Source: JBBRDU01 sp038230335
GTDB taxonomy: Bacteria > Verrucomicrobiota > Verrucomicrobiia > Chthoniobacterales > UBA10450
Direction: 5' to 3'
Assembly (NCBI GenBank): GCA_038230335.1
Contig: JBBRNL010000011.1
Coordinates: forward strand, 1-64,000
DNA length: 64,000 nucleotides
Under the pieces are notes generated by a model. The model saw nothing but the letters and a program-made list of their open reading frames with translations. It was not told where the DNA came from and made no database searches. Of the stretch, positions 9,559-16,695 are shown piece by piece. The position numbers were made by a program, and so were the translations under genes. The stretch's first letter is position 1. Each line of letters starts with the position of its first letter.

Positions 9559-9568
9559 ATTTGGCTCG

Positions 9569-10837
9569 TCACTGTTTCGGTTCGGCTGGAACGACTCGAC
9601 CCACGACCTCGCCGAATCCGACGCGGTAACCATCGCCCTGGCACCATCCGCTGATGGCAAGCGTGTCACCATCTTCCAGCCACTTGCGGCTCTCCCCACT
9701 CGGTAAGGTCAGCGGATTCGCGCCGCGCCAGGTCAACTCCAGCATGCAGCCGCGGGAGTCTTCCGTCGGGCCGCTGATTGTTCCGCTGGCCAGCAGATCC
9801 CCCGGTTCCAGATTGCAACCGCCCACCGTGTGATGCGCGAGTTGCTGGGAAATACTCCAGTACAGATTCTGAAAGTTTGTCCGGGTGATTGGGTGAGCGG
9901 TCACCATCGTCTCCGTGCGGAGCCTCGCTTCGAGCTGGATATCGAACGTGAAATCGCCGGGGGCCAGGAGGTATGGCAGTGGCATCGGATCCTGCGCGGG
10001 GAGCGGTTTTCGGAATGGCTCCAAGGCGTCAAGCGTGACAACCCAGGGCGAGATGCTCGTACAAAAATTCTTGGCCAGAAAAGGTCCGAGTGGCTGGTAC
10101 TCCCAGGCTTGGATGTCGCGGGCGCTCCAGTCGTTCATCAGAACCAGTCCAAAGATGTGTTCGTCGGCGCGATCGATCGGGATGGACTCGCCTAACGAAT
10201 TACCAGGCCCGATAAAGAACGCCATTTCCAGCTCGTAATCGAAACTGCGCGAAGGCCCAAAGGTGGGCGCAGCCGCTTCCGGCGGTTTAGTCTGACCCTG
10301 CGGACGACGCACATCGGCGCCGCTGACAACAATCGAACTGGCTCGACCGTGATATGCCACGGGCAGCCATTTCCAGTTTGGCATAAGGGCGTTCTCCGGC
10401 CCCCGCAGCATTGTTCCAACGTTGTGCGCATGATGATAGGAAGAATAAAAATCCGTGTAATCGCCGATTCGCGCAGGCAACTGCATCGTGACGTCTCTTT
10501 GTTGATGAAAAGCCTGGGCGCGCAGATCGATGTTGTCGCGCAAAGTAGCGGTATCCGCCGCAAGAAGGTGTTGCAGGATTTGTCGTACTTTTCGCCAGGC
10601 TGGTCGTCCCAGTGCAAAAAATGGATTGAGCGCGCCGGCCGAGAATATCTTTCCATCTCCCAGCTTCGCCTCACGGAAAAATCCTTTTTCCTCCAACACG
10701 GACAGATCGATGACGAGTTCACCAATGGCGACGCCCACCCGTGCTGTTCCCTCGCGCGGCCGGAAGACGCCGAAGGGAAGATTTTCCAGCGGGAAATGGG
10801 AATCGGCAGCAACATCAATGAAGGATGAAAGGGGCAT
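9569..10837 (-). CDS. fahA: Fumarylacetoacetase
   Basis: 422 residues from ATG 10837, chosen because MPLSSFID matches the N-terminal SH3-like domain start; a longer frame to 10927 exists. It hydrolyses fumarylacetoacetate to fumarate and acetoacetate, the last step of tyrosine/homogentisate breakdown. Diagnostic stretches are DFYSSYHHAHNVG (catalytic His and Ca-binding region), LPVAYHGRASS, RRPQGQ, FDYELEMAFF (metal-binding Glu) and LMNDWSARDIQ. Homogentisate dioxygenase and maleylacetoacetate isomerase are not in the window. The stop codon lies 8 bp before the G-tract start of the PAP2-like gene, so both are probably on one transcript. Confidence 0.96.
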   Translation of the reverse strand: MPLSSFIDVAADSHFPLENLPFGVFRPREGTARVGVAIGELVIDLSVLEEKGFFREAKLGDGKIFSAGALNPFFALGRPAWRKVRQILQHLLAADTATLRDNIDLRAQAFHQQRDVTMQLPARIGDYTDFYSSYHHAHNVGTMLRGPENALMPNWKWLPVAYHGRASSIVVSGADVRRPQGQTKPPEAAAPTFGPSRSFDYELEMAFFIGPGNSLGESIPIDRADEHIFGLVLMNDWSARDIQAWEYQPLGPFLAKNFCTSISPWVVTLDALEPFRKPLPAQDPMPLPYLLAPGDFTFDIQLEARLRTETMVTAHPITRTNFQNLYWSISQQLAHHTVGGCNLEPGDLLASGTISGPTEDSRGCMLELTWRGANPLTLPSGESRKWLEDGDTLAISGWCQGDGYRVGFGEVVGRVVPAEPKQ

Positions 10838-11158
10838 AACGAGATTGGGATTGTAGGACGTTTCTCGGAAAGGCCAAGTGCGGGCGCTAACCACACCCGC
10901 CGCCAAGGCAGGGGCGATTGACCTCAATCGCCTTATGATTACTTCCAGCGGATGCCATAAAAAGAAAGGCGGTTCAGGTGAACCGCCCCTACCTAGCGTT
11001 GTGTCTCCGTCAGCGCGCGCCCTGTCACCCTGAGCCAGCGAAGACGGCGAAGGATCTCGCCTATTCAGGCGGCGTTACGCAATGAATTTAGTGTGATCCA
11101 CGCAGCGCGTGAGAGATCAACGCGCGCGGGATGACAAAAAGAGAAACGGCGGTCGGCG
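10838..11158. other. 321-bp gene-free stretch holding two repeat-type sequences
   Basis: No coding sequence is seen. It contains an R2 hairpin at 10968-10994 and, at about 11024-11062, a word beginning GTCACCCTGAGC and ending GCGAAGGATCTC, with GGGATGACA at 11128-11136 as a near-complementary partner of its start. Sequences of this kind are common dispersed intergenic repeats in several soil phyla. Confidence 0.6.
10968..10994. repeat. R2 hairpin element (GTAGGGG family)
   Basis: On the minus strand it reads GGTAGGGGCGGTTCACCTG followed by the complementary arm AACCGCC. The GTAGGGG head is shared with copies at 42972, 47979 and 61154, while the stem here is GGCGGTTC/GAACCGCC. It lies upstream of fahA. 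Confidence 0.75.
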
Positions 11159-12082
11159 CTAAAGGAAGCTGAGCGCGCGCAAATCCTCGCGTGGCTCATT
11201 AAAACTACAGCTGCCAAAAGAGGTTACGAGTTTGCGATGGTTCTCTATCTGATCGCCGCTCACCGCCCATTCCCGCCAACGGAATGAGTTTTCACCAAAA
11301 GAGAACGCACCCGCCTCTTCGCTCTCCAGCATCTCCGCTGTTTGTTTCTCGTCCCAGCGATGCTGCGCCGCGAGAACTCCGGCTCCGAGCACGTTTAAGA
11401 ACCCATGCATCTTCGTCTGCACTTCATCGCGATGTTGCCGGATGGGATGATGCAGTCCTGCCGTGAACTTAATCGGAACCCGACTCTGCGTGGCGGCGAC
11501 GAGGGCGCGAGCGATTTGCTGGGAGTTCGGGAAGGCATCCGCCGTGACGCCGCCGGTACGCAGTTTAAATCCGAACGATCGGCCACCGGCGGTGCCGTTA
11601 TGTTCGGCCAGCAAATCGATCATCGGTTCGGCCTCGTTCACCGGAGCCTCCCAAAAAGTCTGCCATTCCTCGCCAGTCAAAATTCCGCGGGCTTCGGCCA
11701 ACACAGCTGCATCCGTGTGGCTGGGCAAGACCATTTCCAACTGTTCGATAGAAACGATGCCGGAGTGGCGACTGCAAAAGGATCCGATCGCTCCCAGTGT
11801 TTTCTTTAGTTCGAAGATAAAATCGGCGGGGCCGTCCGTCCTAGGGCCGAGAGCGGACAGGCGCAGTGGATGTTCCCGATTAAATGCAGACAGATGCGGG
11901 GCGGCTTCTTCGAAACGCGCGACCGGCAGGACGAAGGCCGCAAGCATCCACTCGTCCACGGAGTGCGCATAGGCTGCCTGATTGGTCAGAGCCGGCTTGA
12001 GTTCGAGCGTGCAGGGGGGAAAGAGCCCGGCATAATCGATCGAACGGGAGAGTAATTGACGAAGCGAAAGAGCCACAGCCAT
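11159..12082 (-). CDS. Conserved protein of unknown function
   Basis: 307 residues, no signal peptide or membrane segment, predicted cytosolic. Recognisable stretches are FGFKLRTGGVTADAFP and IKFTAGLHHPIR followed by MHGFLNVLGA, which look like an alpha/beta barrel active-site region with conserved His and Lys residues. I recall similar unnamed proteins in Acidobacteria and Verrucomicrobia but cannot assign a reaction. It precedes fahA on the same strand, separated by 321 bp containing repeats, so a shared operon is not certain. Start ATG 12082 is consistent with the MAVALSLRQLL helix. Confidence 0.7.
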   Translation of the reverse strand: MAVALSLRQLLSRSIDYAGLFPPCTLELKPALTNQAAYAHSVDEWMLAAFVLPVARFEEAAPHLSAFNREHPLRLSALGPRTDGPADFIFELKKTLGAIGSFCSRHSGIVSIEQLEMVLPSHTDAAVLAEARGILTGEEWQTFWEAPVNEAEPMIDLLAEHNGTAGGRSFGFKLRTGGVTADAFPNSQQIARALVAATQSRVPIKFTAGLHHPIRQHRDEVQTKMHGFLNVLGAGVLAAQHRWDEKQTAEMLESEEAGAFSFGENSFRWREWAVSGDQIENHRKLVTSFGSCSFNEPREDLRALSFL

Positions 12083-12101
12083 GTCAGAGTCAACGGCGCG
12101 A

Positions 12102-12130
12102 TTGCACGTTTAGTCAACCGTCTGCATAAT
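12102..12130 (+). promoter_or_regulatory. Sigma-70-type promoter for the Ser/Thr-rich secreted protein
   Basis: TTGCAC (12102-12107) and CATAAT (12125-12130) are separated by 17 bp. The predicted start of transcription near 12137 lies about 80 bp upstream of the ATG at 12219. Confidence 0.6.
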
Positions 12131-12218
12131 GAACTCTCAAATGACACGCGTGAACGACGTGACATTCGAACTTGAAGAACATCGCCCCTGAACTCGCACA
12201 TCGAACGCCAAGAACACT

Positions 12219-12632
12219 ATGAGCCTAAGCAAACTAACTAAGATCGCCTTCCTCGCCTCATGCGCCGCTCTGGCAAGCTACGTCATCGCACAAGCGCAAA
12301 CCGGCAACACGGGCGGCTCCAGCGGTGGAACCGGTGGTGGACAATCCGGCACCGGAAGCGGTCCCGCGGCGAGCGCACCGTCCGCGGGCGGCGGCACTTT
12401 CACGAACACCAATCCCGACGCCAATCCGTATGCGAGCCAGGACGGAAAGGATTCGTTTATCAACGGGACAACGTCCACTTCCGAGACAAGCACGAGCACG
12501 CCTGCGCGCAAGACGCGGAAACACACGACCAAGACTTCGAAGAGCTCGTCGGGAAAAGCGAAGAAACAACGCTCGAGCCGTCCCGCCGGCAGCGCGTCAC
12601 CCGCCGCCAGTCCGACTAGCTCTTCCCACTGA
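12219..12632 (+). CDS. Small secreted low-complexity protein
   Basis: 137 residues: signal peptide 1-25 (cleavage near IAQAQ), a Gly/Ser-rich segment (28-60), a short conserved-looking core NTNPDANPYASQDGKDSFING (about 62-82), then a Ser/Thr tail and a strongly basic Lys/Arg/Ser end (97-137). Nothing catalytic is visible. The composition suggests a disordered envelope or DNA/polysaccharide-contacting peptide. A good promoter lies upstream. No family recognised. Confidence 0.65.
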   Translation: MSLSKLTKIAFLASCAALASYVIAQAQTGNTGGSSGGTGGGQSGTGSGPAASAPSAGGGTFTNTNPDANPYASQDGKDSFINGTTSTSETSTSTPARKTRKHTTKTSKSSSGKAKKQRSSRPAGSASPAASPTSSSH

Positions 12633-12699
12633 AACGACCCGGCCGGGCCCGTGAATCGCGATCTCAGAGCGCGCTGCTCCTCTGAAGCGCCAATCGCGG

Positions 12700-12728
12700 T
12701 TGCACAGGCGGCCAGTCTCAATTAATAC
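12700..12728 (+). promoter_or_regulatory. Promoter of tRNA-Ile
   Basis: TTGCAC (12700-12705) and TAATAC (12723-12728) are separated by 17 bp; the tRNA body begins 14 bp after the -10 box. The spacing and the use of the same -35 word as at 12102 support a housekeeping promoter. Confidence 0.7.
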
Positions 12729-12741
12729 TCTGATCTCCGTC

Positions 12742-12815
12742 GGGCCTGTAGCTCAGTTGGTTAGAGCATGCGCTTGATAAGCGCAGGGTCGGAGGTTCGA
12801 GCCCTCCCAGGCCCA
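12742..12815 (+). tRNA. tRNA-Ile (GAT)
   Basis: 74 nt with acceptor GGGCCTG pairing CAGGCCC, D arm GCTC...GAGC, anticodon arm TGCGC-TTGATAA-GCGCA with anticodon GAT, T arm GGAGG-TTCGAGC-CCTCC and discriminator A at 12815. The 3' CCA is not encoded (next bases CTT), so it must be added by CCA transferase. It is a single gene, not inside an rRNA operon here. Confidence 0.97.
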
Positions 12816-12822
12816 CTTGTCT

Positions 12823-13287
12823 TTAACGAGCGAGAGCCACCCCGTTTTTCGAACGCGCCAGCAGCGCGCAGAGCGCCACCGCGAAAAGCGCGCCCAGACA
12901 ATCGATCATCACGTCGCGCGCTGAAGCGGTGCGCGTCGGGACGAAGGATTGGTGAAACTCGTCGGATGCGGCAAAACCCGCCGCGATCAGGAAGGCCGCG
13001 ATGGCCAGAGCGCTGCTGCTGACCGCCGAAAAAGTCCCGCGCAGTCCGCGCCACAAGAATGCCGCCAGAATGGCGTATTCCGTAAAATGTCCCAGTTTGC
13101 GAAGAGCGAGATGGATTGCCGCGATGGTAGCGATCGAGACTTGTGGATCGAACCATCGCAGGAAAGGCACAATAAAACGCGAGGTATGCTCGGCCGAAAG
13201 GGCATCGGACGAACCCGCAAAAATCAAAAGCATCCAGGCAATAACCGGCATCCATTTACTGACGAGACGAGGCACCTTCATGTTCAA
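12823..13287 (-). CDS. VanZ-like membrane protein
   Basis: 154 residues with four hydrophobic helices (about 12-28, 52-80, 88-108, 125-145). The VanZ-family signature is present: LGHFTEYAILAAF and, in the second half, DEFHQSFVPTRTASARDVMIDCLGAL. VanZ-like proteins are inner-membrane proteins; the founding member gives low-level teicoplanin resistance, but most relatives are of unknown role. It converges on the tRNA-Ile gene and is divergent from mannose-6-phosphate isomerase. Confidence 0.92.
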   Translation of the reverse strand: MNMKVPRLVSKWMPVIAWMLLIFAGSSDALSAEHTSRFIVPFLRWFDPQVSIATIAAIHLALRKLGHFTEYAILAAFLWRGLRGTFSAVSSSALAIAAFLIAAGFAASDEFHQSFVPTRTASARDVMIDCLGALFAVALCALLARSKNGVALAR

Positions 13288-13404
13288 ATTGAGTGCTCAT
13301 TTTAATATGAGGACGGCCAAGCACAAACGATCCGGCGGGCCCGGAGCACAAAAAGCCATGCAGCAGGTACGGCTGCCGCTACAGTATTTCGCCTCCCCAT
13401 CCAA

Positions 13405-14355
13405 ATGGCCCATTCCGAGCTGACTCAGCCCATCGTTTTTGAGCCGATCTTCATGGAGCGAATCTGGGGTGGCCGCCGCCTCCAGAGCGCTTTCTGCAAG
13501 CAGTTGCCAGCCGATCGTAAAATCGGCGAGGCCTGGGAGATTGTCGACCGCCCCGAAGCGCAGAGCGTCGTGCGCGACGGACCGAGGCGCGGACAAACGC
13601 TGCATGAGCTTTGGACCGATCATCGCAGCGAAATTTTTGGCCGTGTCCGCGACACGCCGCGGTTTCCTCTGCTTATCAAATTGCTCGACGCGAACGATAA
13701 ACTCTCCCTGCAAGTCCATCCGCCCGCGGAGGTGGCGGAAAGGCTTGGGGGTGAACCGAAGACAGAGTTTTGGTATGTGGCCCAGGCAAATCCCGGGGCC
13801 GAGCTGTTCGTCGGATTGCGCGAAGCCACGAGCGCGGATGTTTTCAAGGCTTCCATTGCCGCTGGCACGGTGGCCGATTGCATTCATGCGATCCCCGTAA
13901 AAGCGGGCGATGCCATGTTTCTTCCGGCCGGTCGTTTCCACGCCATCGGGGCGGGTACCTTATTAGTGGAGGTCCAACAAAACAGCGACAGCACATATCG
14001 TGTCTTTGATTGGAACCGCACGGACAGCAAGGGCCGACCGCGCGACTTGCACGTCGATCTCGCTCTGCAAAGCATCGACTTCGATGACTGCCAACCGGAA
14101 CTGATAACTCCGAAGGGCGAAATCCTCGTCACACACGAATTGTTCCAAGTCCAAAAATGGACAATTGCGGGACCGCGTGAAATCAATGACCGCGGAAAAT
14201 TCGCGATTTTGTGCGTGCTCGAGGGAGCGATCGACTGCGCCGGCCGCCACCTAAGACCGGGGGAATTCTGCCTTGTCGCGGCGGAAGCGAAGAATCGCAC
14301 GATCCAACCTGCGTCGTATCTGGCATCGCTGCTTCACATTACCATCCCTGACTAA
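13405..14355 (+). CDS. manA: Mannose-6-phosphate isomerase, class I
   Basis: 316 residues, the short bacterial form. It interconverts fructose-6-phosphate and mannose-6-phosphate, feeding GDP-sugar and polysaccharide synthesis. Zn ligands are visible as Q103/H105 (QVHP), E121 (KTEFWY) and H179 (GRFHAIG). The N-terminus has ERIWGG, the usual start of the cupin core. ATG 13405 is favoured because MAHSELTQPIVFEPI matches the family start. Alone on its strand; an R1 repeat pair follows its stop. Confidence 0.95.
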   Translation: MAHSELTQPIVFEPIFMERIWGGRRLQSAFCKQLPADRKIGEAWEIVDRPEAQSVVRDGPRRGQTLHELWTDHRSEIFGRVRDTPRFPLLIKLLDANDKLSLQVHPPAEVAERLGGEPKTEFWYVAQANPGAELFVGLREATSADVFKASIAAGTVADCIHAIPVKAGDAMFLPAGRFHAIGAGTLLVEVQQNSDSTYRVFDWNRTDSKGRPRDLHVDLALQSIDFDDCQPELITPKGEILVTHELFQVQKWTIAGPREINDRGKFAILCVLEGAIDCAGRHLRPGEFCLVAAEAKNRTIQPASYLASLLHITIPD

Positions 14356-14377
14356 CTAGTGGCGCCATAGATCGCCG

Positions 14378-14456
14378 CTGTAGCCGCCTCGCGCTGTCGA
14401 GGCGTTCCGTGTGTTTGATTAGCTGGAGACACGGCAACAGAGTGCCGGGGCTACAG
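14378..14456. repeat. R1 hairpin elements, inverted pair
   Basis: The left unit (14378-14408) reads CTGTAGCC, then stem GCCTCG, loop, stem CGAGGC. The right unit (14425-14456), read on the other strand, reads CTGTAGCC then CGGCACTCTGTTGCCGTG. Heads are identical and stems differ but each is self-complementary. Lies between two convergent genes. Confidence 0.85.
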
Positions 14457-14467
14457 AGAGAGGACGC

Positions 14468-14632
14468 CTAAACCAAAATCCAAACCCGGCGGGTTGGTTC
14501 GTGATTTCGGATCGGTGTCACATTCGGCGTCTCGCGATCGGTCGTCGCGTGACCGGTCGGGGCCAGAATCGCGCCCACCCCGCAAATGACGAGGCAACAA
14601 AAGGTCACAAATAATTTTGTCACGCAGTTCAT
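14468..14632 (-). CDS. Small secreted peptide, 54 residues
   Basis: Reading from ATG 14632 on the minus strand gives 54 residues ending at TAG 14468-14470. The start MNCVTKLFVTFCCLVICGV is a textbook signal peptide with several cysteines (VICG at 15-18 could be a weak lipobox). The mature part is polar (HATTDRETPNV) and ends RRVWILV. It fills the space between the R1 repeat pair and the DUF971 gene. Signal-peptide structure supports a real gene; function unknown. Confidence 0.55.
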   Translation of the reverse strand: MNCVTKLFVTFCCLVICGVGAILAPTGHATTDRETPNVTPIRNHEPTRRVWILV

Positions 14633-14696
14633 TGAATCAGACCACGCACATTCCAGCTATTCGCATGCCTTCTGGCAATGCGTTTCTTGCGCCTGC

Positions 14697-14999
14697 CTAC
14701 GGCCGGCTCAGCCGTCGGAGATATTGAAAGGTGTAGAGGCCTGTTTCGTGTCCATCCCGCCAGCGCGGCTGCAACGCGTATCCCCCGACAATGCCGAAGC
14801 CAATGAGCTGAAAACTTTCGTCCGTATACGTGACCTTAGGCCGGGCAATATTACCCATGACATCGGGCTCACCCCCGCAGGCCGCGCAAGGACAGGCACG
14901 TCGCAGAAATTCCAGTTCGAAGAACGTTTCGGCGCCGTCGTTCCAGTGCACAGCGAGTTCGCGTCCAATCTGCTGGATGTTAGAAGGCGCCAGCGGCAT
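14697..14999 (-). CDS. DUF971 (gamma-butyrobetaine hydroxylase N-terminal-like) protein
   Basis: 100 residues matching stand-alone DUF971 proteins: VHWNDGAETFFELEFLRRACPCAAC with the Cys cluster, a middle FQLIGFGIVGGYALQPRWRDGHETGLY, and the final TFQYLRRL. In eukaryotic gamma-butyrobetaine hydroxylase this fold binds zinc; bacterial single-domain copies are often near Fe-S or Mrp genes, but not here. The longer overlapping minus-strand frame to 15058 is a shadow. Function unproven. Confidence 0.88.
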   Translation of the reverse strand: MPLAPSNIQQIGRELAVHWNDGAETFFELEFLRRACPCAACGGEPDVMGNIARPKVTYTDESFQLIGFGIVGGYALQPRWRDGHETGLYTFQYLRRLSRP

Positions 15000-15139
15000 G
15001 TGCGAACGCTAGCGGACGCAGTCGCCCCCGCAAATCGCCGAATCAACCGTGTTTCCAATATCTACCAACAATTCCTCGCAGTTTCGTAGCGACCTACAAC
15101 CGGGGGGCGCGGTTTTCTCGAATCATTCTTCAAAGTCCC

Positions 15140-15811
15140 ATGAAAAACCTGTTCTCCCTTTCCGTTGCTCTCCTTGTCGGGATCGCCGCATCGGCTTCCG
15201 CCCAGATCACCCCTTACGCCACGCGCACGCTTTACAATGCCGCCACGACGAACAACACGGTTCTGCCGTTTACCGGCCAGCAACAAGCTCTGGCCCCGTC
15301 CATTTCAATCGGGGGCGTTACCTTTTCCGGTGTCGGTTCGATCGCCGGGTCGCCCGTCCAGGTTGAGATCATCGACGGGACGAATGTTGGCCTTCCCGGA
15401 AATGATATTCTCACCACGAACAACGCGGCCTTCCTTCAAGACAGCATTCGCATCGCTCTTCCCCTCGGCACGACCGGGTTTGCCACGGACTTCAAAGCGG
15501 CCACCAATTCGGCCATTGCACCTCCGGAGACATTCCAATTCACTCTCTTCTCCGGTGTCACGAACCTCGGCTCTTTCCTGGCGCCATCGGTGACAGGCAA
15601 CGCTCTGTCCTTCGTGGGCTTCACCTCGGCGTCCACCCCCATCACCGCTGTGCAGATCCAGGCGACCGGGGCTATCGGCAGCCCGACAGCGGTGCTCGAC
15701 AACGTGACTTTTGCCGCCGTGCCAGAGCCGGCGACGACCACCTTGTTTTTGGCAGCCGGTCTGGTCGGCGCCAGCGGATACCTCTTCCGTCGCAGATCTT
15801 CGCGCGCTTAA
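15140..15811 (+). CDS. PEP-CTERM sorted exoprotein
   Basis: 223 residues: signal peptide 1-22 (ASASAQ), a beta-rich Thr/Ala/Gly body without Cys, and a C-terminal sorting signal of VPEPATT, a hydrophobic helix (about 199-216) and FRRRSSRA. Such proteins are cut by an exosortase (EpsH family) during export in exopolysaccharide producers; no exosortase gene is in this window. The body resembles other verrucomicrobial PEP-CTERM proteins and is too divergent to assign a ligand. Its stop codon overlaps that of the convergent YggS gene. Confidence 0.92.
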   Translation: MKNLFSLSVALLVGIAASASAQITPYATRTLYNAATTNNTVLPFTGQQQALAPSISIGGVTFSGVGSIAGSPVQVEIIDGTNVGLPGNDILTTNNAAFLQDSIRIALPLGTTGFATDFKAATNSAIAPPETFQFTLFSGVTNLGSFLAPSVTGNALSFVGFTSASTPITAVQIQATGAIGSPTAVLDNVTFAAVPEPATTTLFLAAGLVGASGYLFRRRSSRA

Positions 15812-16509
15812 AGCATCGGCTGCGGCTTGGGACGTTCTCCGAAAATAGCGGTGCCCACGCGCACCATCGTGGCACCTTCCTCAATCGCGACCGGGAAGTC
15901 GTTCGTCATCCCCATGGACAATTCGGCGAGGCGCATGTCGAATTCTTTTTCCCACTGATCGCGCAGGTTGCGCAGCTCCGCGAAAAATGGACGCGCCATC
16001 TCCGCTTCGGGAACAAGCGGGGGAATGGTCATCAGACCTTCGATGGTCACGCGCGAAAGAGACAACATCGGTTCCATCGCTTCGCGCAATTTTTCCGGCG
16101 AGAAACCAAACTTACTCCCCTCGCCCGCCACGTTGATCTCCAGCAGGACGCGCGGATGCGTCCCCGTCTCCTCCGCGATACGATTGATGTCCTCGGCCAG
16201 GGCAAGCGAGTCGACGCTGTGAAAGAGTTCAAAAAGAGGCAAGGCGTGTCGAATCTTGTTCTTCTGCAGATGTCCGACAAAATGCCAGCGCAGCGCCGAA
16301 GGCAACTCCGGAATCTTGACACGCGCTTCCTGCACGCGGCTCTCGCCGAAAATAGTCTGTCCGGCCTGATGAGCGGCGCGCACGCTTTCGGCCGGATGAG
16401 TCTTGGAAATCGCGATTAATTGGACGTCATCGGGCGATCGGTTCGCCTTGTGCGCGGCTTGCGAGATTTTCTGGCGAACGCGTTCGAGGTTCTGTTCGAT
16501 TGGTTCCAT
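15808..16509 (-). CDS. yggS: YggS-family PLP homeostasis protein
   Basis: 233 residues from ATG 16509. It is a single-domain fold-III PLP-binding protein that controls free pyridoxal phosphate; no enzymatic turnover is known for the family. Visible features: AISKTHP with the PLP-binding Lys, FGESRVQEA, WHFVGHLQKNK, SVDS, EINVAGEGSKFG, GLMTIPP, LSMGMTNDF and VRVGTAIFG. The upstream ATG at 16518 overlaps a perfect -10 box (16517-16522), so 16509 is preferred and the mRNA may be almost leaderless. Stops of this gene and the PEP-CTERM gene overlap tail to tail. Confidence 0.95.
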   Translation of the reverse strand: MEPIEQNLERVRQKISQAAHKANRSPDDVQLIAISKTHPAESVRAAHQAGQTIFGESRVQEARVKIPELPSALRWHFVGHLQKNKIRHALPLFELFHSVDSLALAEDINRIAEETGTHPRVLLEINVAGEGSKFGFSPEKLREAMEPMLSLSRVTIEGLMTIPPLVPEAEMARPFFAELRNLRDQWEKEFDMRLAELSMGMTNDFPVAIEEGATMVRVGTAIFGERPKPQPML

Positions 16510-16516
16510 CCTTGTC

Positions 16517-16545
16517 ATTATAATATGAGCGCAAGATTTGGCCAA
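16517..16545 (-). promoter_or_regulatory. Promoter of yggS
   Basis: On the minus strand, TTGGCC (16545-16540) and TATAAT (16522-16517) are 17 bp apart. Transcription would begin near 16510, right at the preferred ATG. Confidence 0.65.
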
Positions 16546-16695
16546 ACCCCTGAAAGCGGCATCGGCATCTTGCCGACGTGGACACGAAAGGAGAAGTCCA
16601 TGTCACCGCCAAATCCTGCGCACGTGTTTTTACTCACCCGGAGAGCGGTGTGTTTTTTTGAAAGAAGTCGCAACTATGCACCGTAACACTCAGCG

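Noticed and set aside
14378..14456. R1 hairpins as rho-independent terminators
   Set aside because: No T run follows the stems, and they occur as inverted pairs; some are mid-operon. Termination by another route is not excluded.
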